This document shows positions 1 through 10,514 of a stretch of DNA of 64,000 nt, in pieces. The DNA comes from Paraspadella gotoi. Taxonomy: Eukaryota; Chaetognatha. Where the stretch lies: assembly GCA_051294375.1 (NCBI GenBank), contig CM119266.1:9680538-9744537 (forward strand), written 5' to 3'. The notes beneath the pieces were generated by a model. It ran no database searches. It was given only the letters and a program-made list of their open reading frames with translations, and was not told the DNA's origin. The position numbers were made by a program, and so were the translations under genes. The stretch's first letter is position 1. Each line of letters starts with the position of its first letter.

Positions 1-2754
1 CCCGACCGACCCTACCTCCTCAGCAACTTTCAGATTTTTGGTAAGTTCGTCAAGGAGGGAAAGGCCACGATTAAGCTCAAAGATATCGACCTTCAAATCT
101 TGATCTCCAACTGTCCGCCGGACAAGCTCAACTCTTTTCTCAAAACCATCTCGATCAAAGTAACCTGCGCGAAAAACGAGGGAAATCTCTCCGAGCCCTC
201 AGTCAGAAAGAAGTTGTTGGCGGAGCGGAAGCCCGCCTTCAAGCTGATCAGCCCCCTCAACGCCAAGAACGCCGCCGTCGTGGAGTCCGTTATTCGTGGG
301 TCCGGGGTTAAAGGGAAGAAGAGAGACCTTCAAGCGACGCCCTCTCCCGGAAAGAAGAGCAAGAAAGCGTGCGGTGAGTCCTAATCAGTTTATGACTCGT
401 CTGTATTTATAAATTGTAGAATTTTTTAGACTAATTTTAACCAATATTAAACTTATCTTCGTTTCCCCACAGTGGCCACGTCGGACAAGGAGAACATTCG
501 CGTTCCTTCTAGAACAAGAAAACAACTGAGCCAAATGTTGACCTCGCCAAAAAGCGTTGCGCCCAAAACCGGCCCCATTATCTCACCGCCAACCAAAGAA
601 AAGATCCTCAATAAATTCCTTCCATCGGCGTCGAAATTGACGCCGTCTCAGCGCCGCGTTCTCGATGCCGTGCGACGCGGTCAGTCCGTCTTTTACACCG
701 GCGCAGCCGGTACGGGCAAATCTTTTCTTACCAAATCTATCGTGGGCGCACTGCCGCCTGATCAAACTTTCGTCACCGCCAGCACCGCCATCGCCGCCTG
801 TCACATTGGCGGCACTACGTTGCACGCCTTTGCCGGCGTGGGCAGCGGAACGCAGCCGTTGGAGCAATGTGTGCAACTGGCAAACCGAAGCAGCGTCAAA
901 CAACAGTGGAAAAAGTGCAGGTAGAGAAAATCAACGAAGTAACGTAGTCGTGATTTCTTTCGGAGAAATTAGAGGAATTTTATTAACATACGTAAAATAC
1001 ACGAGGAGAAAATGATAATTGTAGTGTTTTAGGGCGGATAACAACTTGAAAATTTTTTAGTTTCTTGAATCTTGAGTGTAAGTCGCTTCCATGAGGAAAA
1101 CCTCTTCGAATGGTCAACAGAGAAGAAAAGGCAAAAAAATAAAGCGGAACAAAGTACAATCAGATCTATCCAGAAGTTGGCGCCATTGTCGTCTACTTTT
1201 TTAACAAGTGAATACGAGCAAAGGTCGTGTCTTTTTTTATTTGGAAGCCTCGTTGTTCTATTTTCTATTGTTTACTTGTTTGAACTGGAAACGTAGTTTT
1301 AATTTTTTTTTTTTTAAAAGGGAATTTTTTGGTGGACAGAGATTTTTAAAGTTCAACAATTTAATAAAAAAATTATTTAATTTAATAATTTAAAAAAAAT
1401 AATTTAAATTTTTTTTGTAGAATTCGAGTAATTTTATGAACATAAAATACACGAGGAGATAATGATAATTGAGAGTAAAAACAAATATTTAAAGGTCAAT
1501 AACAACTTGGAAATTTGATATTAGTTTCTTGAAGCTTAGTTTCTTCTCTTTTTGCCTTCTTCTCTTTCTCTTCGGTTCCGAGAAGAAGCCAGGACTCCTC
1601 CTCTCTGATTGGTTAAGAAAGAAGAAAGGCAAAAAAGCCAAGCGAGACGAACTACGATTACATCCATCTATCCATTTCCTACGTTATTATCACGAATTTC
1701 GAGAGTTATCTAGTTTTTTAGCAACATTGTTTCGCTACATCAGAACTTTTTAGCCTTTATACTTACCATCAGGTACCTCATAATCGACGAAATCTCCATG
1801 GTGGACGCATGTTTTTTTGATAAGCTCGAAGCCGTAGCACGCTCGGTCAGAGGAAACGACAAACCTTTCGGCGGAATCGTTCTTGTTCTTTGCGGCGACT
1901 TCCTCCAACTTCCACCCGTCTCCAAAGAGTCGGGACTCCGTAAAAAGTTTTGCTTTCAAGCTGCGAGTTGGAGCTCATGCATTAATCTCACCATCGAACT
2001 CAAGGAAATCTTTCGTCAGAAAGATGCGCGCTTCGTTGAAATTCTTCAGCAACTGCGATTCGGTCGCTGTCCTCCCGAAGTCGCCGACGTTTTGCGTCAA
2101 ACGACGCGTCATAAGTTGGACGCCGAAGGCATCATCCCCACACGACTTTTTACTCACAACCAGGACGTCGACGCCACGAACCAGCAGCACCTCAAGCTCT
2201 TGTCTCAAAAGCTGGAAACATTCGAATCCGTCGACACCGATGAAACCAATTCCAAAGTGATCTCTCTCCTCTGCCCGGCGGCGCCCTCGAGGATTCAGCT
2301 CTGCCAAGGCGCTCAAGTGATGCTGACCAAAAATCTTTCTGTGTCGTCAGGACTCGTCAACGGAGCCAGAGGCGTCGTCACGGGTTTCGAGACAGCATCG
2401 GGTAAAAAGCTCCCGAGGGTCAAGTTTGCCTCGGGCCTCGAAACGGTCGTCAAGGCGGAAAAGTGGCCCGTTAAAGTTACATCCGGGAACGTCGTCTTTC
2501 GCCACCAGTTGCCCTTAAAACTGGCCTGGGCCATCTCGGTGCATAAGAGCCAGGGGATGACGCTCGATTGTGTGGAAATGAGTTTGTCGCGCGTCTTCGA
2601 AAGCGGTCAAGTGTACGTGGCGCTATCTAGGGCCAAATCCCTCGAGTCCGTGAGAATTACGGACTTTGATCCTTCTTGCGTCAGGGCGAATAGAGACGTC
2701 CTAGATTATTACAAATCCATACGTAGCGAGCCCGCCTTGTCGCTGAGATTTTAA
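1..2754 (+). CDS. PIF1: PIF1 5'-3' DNA helicase, 5' end outside window
   Basis: Superfamily 1B helicase of nucleus and mitochondria that unwinds G-quadruplexes and removes telomerase. Exons read as <1-373, 473-920 and 1773-2754 join in one frame (at least 600 residues) with GT-AG boundaries. Visible motifs are Walker A GAAGTGKS (about 703-726), Walker B-like LIIDEISMV straddling the last junction, GDFLQLPP, the Pif1 signature region, SVHKSQGMTLD and QVYVALSRA. The N-terminal part matches the vertebrate PIF1 pre-helicase region, including an ISNCPPDKL segment. Intron 2 is 852 bp, unusually long here, and contains a diverged direct repeat. The true start lies left of the window. Family assignment is firm. 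Confidence 0.96.
921..1772 (+). repeat. PIF1 intron with imperfect direct repeat
   Basis: This AT-rich intron holds two diverged copies of one sequence, roughly 972-1180 and 1425-1690. Both contain the string AAAATACACGAGGAGA followed by ATGATAATTG, then AACAACTTG, TAGTTTCTTGAA, and further on AGAAGAAAGGCAAAAAA-like sequence and a CTATCC motif. In the second copy a pyrimidine stretch at about 1552-1572 is nearly complementary to 1618-1638, so it could fold back. It has no coding potential. It may be remnants of a small repeat element, but no terminal structures could be defined. Confidence 0.55.
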
Positions 2755-2930
2755 TATCCTACGTTAGGGTTTTTTTCACGTTGGATTGTTTAACTCTGGA
2801 CTGCAGAATTTTATATATATTTTTTATAAAGCGCGACATTTTTATATTCTTAACCGTTTTATATTTTATGTATCGTGTTTTCTCTATTTAAGATAAATCT
2901 AGGGGGAAAAAAATTTTCCAGCGTGACTTT

Positions 2931-3572
2931 ATGATGAGCAGCGATGAACAGGACGTTGATATCGAGAGCGACGAGGAAGAGAACGAGGCTATGCACGTGG
3001 GCAACCGGTTCGCGTCACCGGAGGGCGAGAATCTTGACAAGCGTGCGCATCACAACGCCCTCGAGCGGAAGCGGCGAGACCACATCAAGGACTCCTTCAA
3101 CGGGCTCAAAGACTCCATTCCGTCCATGCAGGTAGTTTGTTTATTTGGACTCGTAGGATTTAAAGACATTTAGCATGAGAGAACTTTCCGCTGTTTTAAT
3201 TTTTTTTTTTTTTTTTTTTTTTTTTTAGGGCAATGAAAAGATGTCACGGGCTTCTTCCCGCGCGCAAATTTTAAAAACGGCGACGGAATACATTCAATTA
3301 ATGCGGCGGAAAAACGTCACGCACCAAGAGGACATAGACGATTTACGGAGGCAAAATTCTCTGCTCGAGCATCAAATTCGAGCCCTGGAACGCGCCAAGA
3401 TGACGGGCCTTGGGAACGGAGGTTAACAACGAATAAAAGAGCCGGTCGCTTAAGATCCGATAAAAAATATATATTTTTTTCAAATTTTCAATCAGCCGGC
3501 GCCATGAATCAAATGTCTTCTCAAGTTCTCGGGATGACTGACGACGAATTGAACGAAAACTCGGATTTGTGA
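2931..3572 (+). CDS. MAX: MAX bHLH-leucine zipper transcription factor
   Basis: Obligate partner of MYC and MXD proteins that binds E-boxes. Exon 1 is 2931-3131 and exon 2 begins at 3229. The basic region reads [17 protein letters not shown], followed by the loop, a [14 protein letters not shown] helix, and the zipper [19 protein letters not shown]. Reading through exon 2 gives a stop at 3426 (132 residues). Using a GT at 3422 and the acceptor before 3496 adds a third exon ending [10 protein letters not shown] with a stop at 3572 (156 residues, close to vertebrate MAX at 160). Both forms stay in frame, so isoforms are likely. A second ATG directly follows the first. A TTTTCCAG acceptor-like site lies 9 bp before the ATG. 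Confidence 0.95.
3432..3437 (+). terminator. AATAAA inside the MAX exon 2-exon 3 intron
   Basis: A canonical poly(A) signal six bases after the short-form MAX stop and within the candidate intron 3422-3495. It could produce the short isoform by intronic polyadenylation. Seen in sequence; use is inferred. Confidence 0.35.
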
Positions 3573-4012
3573 CTAAAACGGAAAAACATATATTACTTTT
3601 AATACAGATAACCAGAAACCGGATAATAAAAAGAAATGAGGTCACGAACGGAAAACTATTCTCTTCGCCGAGAAAATCGCCAGTTATATCTAATTTGGTA
3701 TTGAACATTCCTCTCACTCTCCCCGTCCCCCTCTTGTATATTACTTTATATTGCAAAGTACTATATACCTCCCTTTGCATTCGTTTCGTACCCATTGCCT
3801 TGAATTTTAGTGTCTGTCGATGTTCATTTGAATTTAGTATTTTTTCTTTCTTTCTTACCCCCCCTCCTCTATTTCCATCACTTATGCCCCTCCAATTTAT
3901 TTCCAAATCTTTTTTTTTCTCCGCTTCTTTCTAAGCCTCCAAATTTCGGAAGTTTGTTGAAAAAAGTTTTTTTTTATTTCTAGATTAATAGTAATAACCT
4001 TCATCAATCATC
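3573..4012. other. MAX-ESF1 intergenic, no gene
   Basis: AT-rich and pyrimidine-rich sequence. Open frames here are low-complexity and unlike any family. It ends in a poly-T tract and TTTCTAG acceptor at 3983, 29 bp before the ESF1 ATG. Confidence 0.6.
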
Positions 4013-6363
4013 ATGGGAGACCACATAGAAAATGACGATCGGTTCAAACACATCGCCAAGGACCCGCGGTTTCGCCGAATGCGAAAAAACGAGCAAAAGG
4101 TCAAATTGGACAAAAGGTTCAAAAATTTGTTTAGCGACAAAAGATTCTCGGACGACGTGGAGATTGACAAGCGGGGGCGGCCGATCGAAGAAGGATCGAA
4201 GAAGAGCGACTTGAGACGCTACTACCGGATCAGCGAATCCGAAGAAGATGATGATGAGGAAGAAAACAATGCCGGCCCAAGACCAGCGCCGGAAGCTATA
4301 AAAAAAATGGCGGAGCAGCCGGACTTTTCCCGCGGCGAGGGACTCGAGTCTTCTTCGAGCAGCGAGGACGAAGACGACGGAGACGACGACGACGAAGACG
4401 ACGGACTCGATCTGAGTCAGGCGTGGGGCGCATTAGACGCCGACGCGGAAACGAGCGAAGAGACCTCTCGTCGTCTGGCGATGTGCAACATGGACTGGGA
4501 CCGAATCAAGGCCGTCGACATTCTCGTCCTCTGCTCCTCTTTCGCGCCCAAGGGGAGCGTCGTTAAATCGGTGACCGTCTATCCCTCGGAATACGGGAAG
4601 GAGAGGATGAGAGAAGAGGACTTCTCGGGTTCGTTCGTTTTGTCTGATTTTGGTTGTTGTTTTGTGCGATTTTGTGCGTTGTTTAGTTTCTCTTATAGTA
4701 TGGGCTGAGTCATACATTCTGTACTTTTCATATATAGCAAATCAGTATATATACCAACCAACCGTATTCTTATGATGAGCTGTTTAAAAAAACCGAAAGT
4801 TTCTTGACTGACGTCACCCCACTTTCCCTTTTTTCAAGAAGTTGTTCCTACGCCGCTCTGTTTATTATCTCCAGGTCCCCGCGAACTCGCCCGGGATTCG
4901 GCGCGGGACAACGCCGACGAACCCGATGACGACGACGATGCGCAACAGCGAAAGCTTCGCCAGTACCAACTCAACCGGCTCAAGTATTTCTACGCCTTGA
5001 TCGAGTGCGACACTTTGGCGACGGCGGAGAAGATCTACGCCGACCTCGACGGCCACGATTACGAATCCTCGGGATCGCGGGTCGATCTCCGTTTCGTTCC
5101 CGACGACATGATCTTCGACGAGGCGCCACGCGACGCCTGCGACGCCCTTCCCGGCGCCGACTCCACTTACGAGCCCGAGACTTTCGTCACCAAGGCCTTG
5201 CACCAGTCCAAGGTCGAGTGCACATGGGACGAGACGGACAGGGAGCGGACGAGGATCACGCGGAGAAAGTTCGACAAGGACGAGCTGGAGACTTTGGATC
5301 TCAAGGTCAGTAGGGGGTCAAATGTCAAGTATGGTGCGGGATTAGAAGGAAATTAAGCTGGAGAAGCCTTTGATTTTCAAAGACATTTTGACTCATTAGG
5401 ATTATCTAGCATCGAGTTCGTCGGAGGAAGAAGAAGAGGTTGACGTCGGCGAAGATAAAAATGGGGACGTCAGTGATTCCAAACAAGCTCGAATCGCCGC
5501 CTACCGTCAACTTCTTGAAGGAATCAAGAAGAAGGAGGACGAAACTCAGTCGAAAAAACTCAAAGCGGGCGAACTTCAAATTACCTTTGAACCGGGATTG
5601 AAGGAAAAGACCGAGCAACTCGTCAAGGTCAGGGGATGATAAATGTGTAAAAGAAGAAGACTTGGCGAATGAGGGCGGGAAATTAAAGGATAAGGGAATT
5701 AATTCAGTAATTTTTTTACATGTATTACATTTCATTTAATTGCTTCAGGACAAGTTGGCCGACAAAGTGAAAACTCCATTCGAGGAGATGATGGAGAAAA
5801 AGAAAAAGAAAAAGAAGTCGAAGAAGGAGGTCAACGCCGTCGACGACGAAGACGGCGACGATTTGCCGGCGAACGTCGATCTCAACGATCCCTTCTTCGC
5901 CGACGAATTGAAAAACATCGAAGCCGACAAAACGGAAACCAAGTCGAAGAAAAAGAAGATTAAGAACAAAAACAAAAAGAAGAATGCGGCCGACGAAAAC
6001 GGCGAGGATGACGACGCCGACGAGTTACGTCTCTTGGTCTCCGACGAAGATGACGACGATAACAAACGACACTTCGACATGAAAAAGATTTTGAAAAATG
6101 AGGAAGAGAATGGGGGAAAGAAAAAGAAGAAAAAGGCCGAAAAATCCACCGCGGATTTCGACGTGTTCCAGATCGATTTGAACGACGAACGGTTCGCGGC
6201 CATCAACTCGGATCCTAACTTCAACATCGATCAGTCCAACCCCAGCTTTAAAAAAACCAAATCTTCTCTCGCCCTTTTGAATAACAAAGTCAAAAAAAGA
6301 CCAAACCGTGATGTTGACGGGAGCGACGGGACTAAGTCAAAAAAAATACGACAAACTCAGTGA
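4013..6363 (+). CDS. ESF1: ESF1 nucleolar pre-rRNA processing protein
   Basis: Nucleolar factor needed for 18S rRNA maturation. Exons 4013-4628, 4875-5305, 5400-5627 and 5749-6363 splice in frame to 629 residues. The N-terminus has the typical DPRFRRM and DKRFKNLFSDKRF blocks, then acidic tracts. The central NUC153-like core includes YPSEYGKERMREED, LKYFYALIECD, DLRFVPDDM and CTWDETD. The tail is lysine-rich with VDLNDPFFADELK and a final DPNFNIDQSNPSFKKTK segment, as in vertebrate ESF1. Exon 3 begins DYLASSSSEEEEE, matching the conserved junction. The stop is only 107 bp before the ARL2 start. Confidence 0.95.
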
Positions 6364-6470
6364 TGCTTATGTTGTTGGGTCGTTGCGATTTGTTTTTACT
6401 TTTATAGTTTTTTGTTTCAGTTAATAAGTTAATTAGTTTTTTTGTTACAGTTAATCGATAAAGACCGAAA

Positions 6471-7096
6471 ATGGGTTTATTAACAATCCTCAAAAAAATG
6501 AAACAAAAGGAAAAAGAGGTGAGACTGTTGATGTTGGGACTTGACAACGCGGGAAAAACGACGATATTGAAAAAGTTTAACGGAGAAGACATCGACGCGA
6601 TATCCCCCACTTTGGGATTCAACATAAAGACTTTGGATCACCGAGGATTGAAACTGAACATTTGGGACGTCGGGGGACAAAAGTCTTTGAGGTCTTACTG
6701 GAGAAACTATTTCGAGAGCACTGACGGACTCATTTGGGTGGTCGACAGCGCTGATAAAGTCCGACTAGAGGATTGTGTCGCCGAATTGCACGGGCTCTTG
6801 CAAGAGGAGAGACTGATGGGGGCCACCCTTCTGATATTCGCTAATAAACAGGTTGTTTTTGCGTCGAAGCCGAATAAAGAAGTTACAATTCCGTTTTATT
6901 TAACGATCAACTCAACTAGGATTTGCCCGGAGTCATGAGCGCGGAAGAGATCGGCGATCGCCTCGGCATTTCTGAAATCGCCAAAACTCATCACTGCCTC
7001 ATCATCGATTGCTCGGCCAAAACGGGAAAACATTTGCTAGAAGGAATAGACTGGATTTGTAACGACATTTCCTCCCGAATTTTTACGATGGATTAA
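6471..7096 (+). CDS. ARL2: ARL2 small GTPase
   Basis: ARF-like GTPase that acts with tubulin-folding cofactor D and releases farnesylated cargo from PDE6D. Exons 6471-6851 and 6920-7096 give 185 residues (human ARL2 has 184). G motifs visible are GLDNAGKTT (P loop), the switch I threonine in [26 protein letters not shown] (switch II), ANKQD across the splice junction, and CSAKTG. It has the [14 protein letters not shown] amino end of ARL2. The gene is squeezed between ESF1 (107 bp) and the next gene (86 bp); a TTTTTTTGTTACAG acceptor-like site lies 20 bp before its ATG. Confidence 0.97.
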
Positions 7097-7182
7097 TTAT
7101 TTATAATTTTTATTCCGTACTTTTTTTACTTGGGTCTTATTTTCTAAATCGATTTAAATTTCGTAGCATCAGTGCGCCCATA

Positions 7183-8066
7183 ATGGGTGACATGTCGATG
7201 GTCGAACTGAACATTAGTCAAGTGAAATATGACGATGCTTCCAAATCGATACGAACGAAGCCGGGCGAGAAGCATCTCGTTATCGACTGCAGAGACGCGT
7301 TACACTTGTCCGAAAAAACGAACGGCGTCGCCCCGTTCTTTCTCCTTTACTACCGACAACGTCACGATGAATTCTCGATCGTGAAAGCTTTGAAGATCTT
7401 CACCGTCTTCGTCGATCACGAGGGCGTCCCTCTTCTCAAGAAGTACGAAAATCTCGTCAAGAAAATGCGAGACATTATCTCCGAACGGCCAAAGATGGCC
7501 GACGTTTTACTCTGCCTCGAAGACGTGGGGGAAAAGTGTGCAAGTCACCCGTTGGTGAAGGTTTTGCGCGAGGCCGGCGTTGATTGGGAAATGCGAGTGC
7601 TGAACGGGAATTTGAACCAAGTGAGTCCGCCATAACGTGGGGAAATTTTGTTTTGATACCTTGCGTCGATCATATTGACTTATTTTAGGAGCTCGGCAAA
7701 AAACAAGGAAACCGCGAAATTCTTTTTACCCGCCCACCGAAAAATTTTATTTTTTCGGAACCTATTCCCTCGGAAAACTCCGTCGTCGAGGAAACGGTTC
7801 GTCCTGTGCCTTCTTCCAAAGTCGAAAGTTGCCGCGGGGATTCCAATGTTAGTAACTGCGACGAAGACCTCGCGAAATCGTCGTCCGATTCGCGTAAAAA
7901 TTCCCACCGACTTTTCGAGGAGAACGAGAAACAGTTGGAACAGTTGGAATCTGCAAAAGCGAGTCTGTATAAGTCCTGGCGGTGGACGTTTTACTTGATT
8001 CCCGCCTTTCTCATCGCTCTTTTGGCGATCGGGTTGCATTTGATGATAGACCGTTCGGAAGAATGA
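7183..8066 (+). CDS. Unrecognised tail-anchored protein
   Basis: Exons 7183-7620 and 7689-8066 join in phase 0 to 271 residues. I do not recognise the family. The N-terminal ~145 residues look globular (segments such as VIDCRDALHLS and MADVLLCLEDVG), followed by a hydrophilic linker, a short helix LFEENEKQLEQLESAKASL, and one C-terminal hydrophobic segment (about residues 243-262) ending in eight polar residues. That layout is typical of tail-anchored proteins of the ER or outer mitochondrial membrane. The start lies 86 bp after the ARL2 stop, with a TTTCGTAG acceptor-like site 16 bp before the ATG, so it may be co-transcribed with ESF1 and ARL2. Function unknown. Confidence 0.75.
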
Positions 8067-8658
8067 ATCTAATATCCGGACGAGCGGGCTTCAAATCGCT
8101 AGAAGCTCGGGGATTTCACGATCGTCTCGTTGCAAGGGGATTTATTTATTGCTTTTAATTTCCCTCGCGTTAGAACCGGTTTTAGACTTAGTTATTTAAA
8201 CGGGGTTAATTTCCTACTTTTGGAGAAAGTAAAAAAATCACAAATGGGATGATTTTTACGAGTTTGTTTAAAGAATTCTGATTGATTTTGCATTTTCTCT
8301 GCATGACCTCTTTCATAGCGCTTCCTCCCTTAACTATCCTTTTTTAATTTATTAATTTATATGGGTAGCAGCGACGCGATATACGTACTTATAAGTACAT
8401 CACGTGCAGATTTATCCCGCAATCATTTCCAGCAAAAAAAAAACAACAATTCTCTAATGCTCACTATGTTTTTGGTAAAAATCAAAAACTATCGCGTGAT
8501 TTAACGAAAATGTCATTCCAAAGTATTTTGTCGCTTTGTTTACACCTTCTTTTTATAGCCAGTAACGGATGCCGTTTATCACTTACTCTCGATCTGAAGG
8601 GATTTTTAAATGAAATTTATTATTCTTTCAAGTTTCAGTTACGAAAAAATACAAAGTA
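8067..8658. other. Intergenic, no gene
   Basis: AT-rich sequence between the tail-anchored gene and FDXACB1. The only structure seen is a palindrome next to an E-box (listed separately) and a TTTCAAGTTTCAG acceptor-like site at 8638, 20 bp before the next ATG. Confidence 0.6.
8385..8406. promoter_or_regulatory. 14-bp palindrome next to E-box CACGTG
   Basis: GTACTTATAAGTAC (8385-8398) is a perfect palindrome, two bases before CACGTG (8401-8406), the consensus site of MYC/MAX-type bHLH proteins. It is about 250 bp upstream of FDXACB1. Promoter role is inferred only. Confidence 0.3.
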
Positions 8659-10453
8659 ATGCGGGAGGCGAAGTCCCCCTTGCTCCTGGTGGGCGAGGCC
8701 GGCTTTGCCTTCGCGTCCGCTTTCGCGATCGCTCGACCGGAAATGACGTTTCTCGCTACCTGCTATCAAACTGAGCAGACGACTTTGGAGCTCCACCCCG
8801 ACGTGGTTGAGAATTTGCGAAAAATCGCCGTGGGCGCTCCCAAACATCGTTTCGCATTCGGAGTGGACGCGACCAAATTGGAAACTTATGACGCGGTCAC
8901 TTCGCTGCGACCGAAGACGATATTGTTTAATTTTCCGCACGTGGGAGGAAAATCGAATATCAAGAAAAACCGTCGCCTTTTGAAGGAGTTTTTCTGTAGT
9001 TGCTCGATGCTGTTCGAGCTGGAAGAGGAGGCGGAAGAAGAGACGAGGAAGACTCGTAAGATTGTGACTGCAGTTGTAACTGTTTAAAACTTGTATTATC
9101 ATTAATTTCTCACATTGTTAAGGCGAAATATGGGTGACGCTTCTCAACGGGCAAGGAGGCACAAGTGCCGATAGCCCTCGACGCGAATGGGCTAACAGTT
9201 GGCAGATAACGGCCATGGCTGCCGAGGGAGGCTTCATTCTCCGTCGTTGTTTTCCCTTCGACGAAACGTCTTTTCCCGGTTACGTCCGTACCGGATTCCG
9301 CGGCCGGGACCAATCCTTTCAGGGTCAGGCCGGCGCGATCGTTCACGTGTTTGAAAAAGGATTAGCCGCACCGCTCGTGCCCACTCGCGTTTCTATCATG
9401 ACGGTGGTTCCCCACCCGATCGTCGAGAACGAGTCTTCTCCCGGATACTTACCCGCGCACATTTGCCGTCGACTGGAATCCATCGTCAGATGGAGTTCGC
9501 GTCATCCGCTCAGACGCGTCCTGGACCCTTTGCTGAATTCTTCGCTGATTCCTGGCGAATCCTTTGCGAAAAAAATTCCGCCTTTTCTAACATTGGACGA
9601 TGTTACAAAGAACTTTTTGTCGGACAAAGAATATTTTGTTCTTGCGCACCAGGAGGATATTCCTTTGGAGGACGGAAATTCTAAACTGTTTTTACGCTCC
9701 ACTGTCTTTCAAAACGCTCTCGAAGATTTCGCCATCGAAAAATGGCGACCGTGTTATCACGGGGATTGTTACCGAAAAGCATCTTTAGATAATCTAAACG
9801 CTTTCTCTTACGAACTTTTGTTTCTCTCGGAAACCGAGGAAAGCCTTTCCCAACTTTTACAATCGAACCAGTCGTGTTTTCTGAGAAATGATTTCTCAAA
9901 TAAATCTCACGAACTGTTCACCGTTTTCCCGCCGGCCCTCGAGTCAATAATCGAATTAGAAAGAGTTTATCACGGCGTCCCCGAAGTGGAAAGGTTTTTC
10001 GGATGCGAGGGTCGACTCGATGCGGGAAATTCGATTAAGAAGAAATTATACTTCGCGTGGGTGAACGTCTTAGAGTTGACCTCAATCGTCTTCCAAGTCG
10101 AGGATTCTCGTTTGTTTTGGACGCGCGACGAAAGGCTGGAAAGAGACGCAGAGCAATGTCGGCTGCTCAGCGTCAGTCTGCACCCTCCGCTCTGGACGCA
10201 CTGTATGAGCTTTTGGGAGCCCAGCTCCTTCGACGAAGAGGCTTTCATCAACGTCGTCCTCGATTTTGCCGAGGATCTGTTAAGTCGTGTAGAACTCGTT
10301 GAGCGTTATACGGACAAGAAGGGCCGCGCTTCGAGATGTTATCAATTCACCTACGAGTGTCTAGATAGACCGCTGACCAAAGCTCGATGCAGTTCTTTGC
10401 AGTGTAGCTTGAGATTAATAGTCGAAAAAGCGTTAGGGGTCGAATTGAGATGA
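8659..10453 (+). CDS. FDXACB1: FDXACB1-like: BMT5-type methyltransferase domain plus FDX-ACB domain
   Basis: Exons 8659-9055 and 9123-10453 give 575 residues (human about 620). The N-terminal ~210 residues are the DUF2431/BMT5-like Rossmann domain: LLVGEAGFAFASAFA (SAM-binding glycine loop), FNFPHVGGK, and WVTLLNGQGGTSAD across the splice site. The C-terminal ~90 residues form a ferredoxin-fold anticodon-binding domain (LHPPLWTHCMSFW ... YQFTYECLDRPLTKA), related to the end of mitochondrial phenylalanyl-tRNA synthetase. In yeast the N-terminal family methylates 25S rRNA uridine; the function of the animal fusion protein is not established. The stop lies only 61 bp before the EBAG9 start. Confidence 0.93.
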
Positions 10454-10484
10454 TTAATTGATGCTAAATTATTTATTTTATCGC

Positions 10485-10486
10485 AG
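10485..10486 (+). promoter_or_regulatory. Splice acceptor 33 bp after FDXACB1 stop, before EBAG9 ATG
   Basis: The sequence TTTATTTTATCGCAG ends at 10486. The preceding stop is at 10451-10453 and the EBAG9 ATG at 10515. This leaves no room for a separate promoter, so it is a candidate trans-splice acceptor or the end of an intron whose donor lies inside the upstream gene. Confidence 0.5.
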
Positions 10487-10514
10487 AAATGTTACAAGGT
10501 CTGACTCTCTGATT

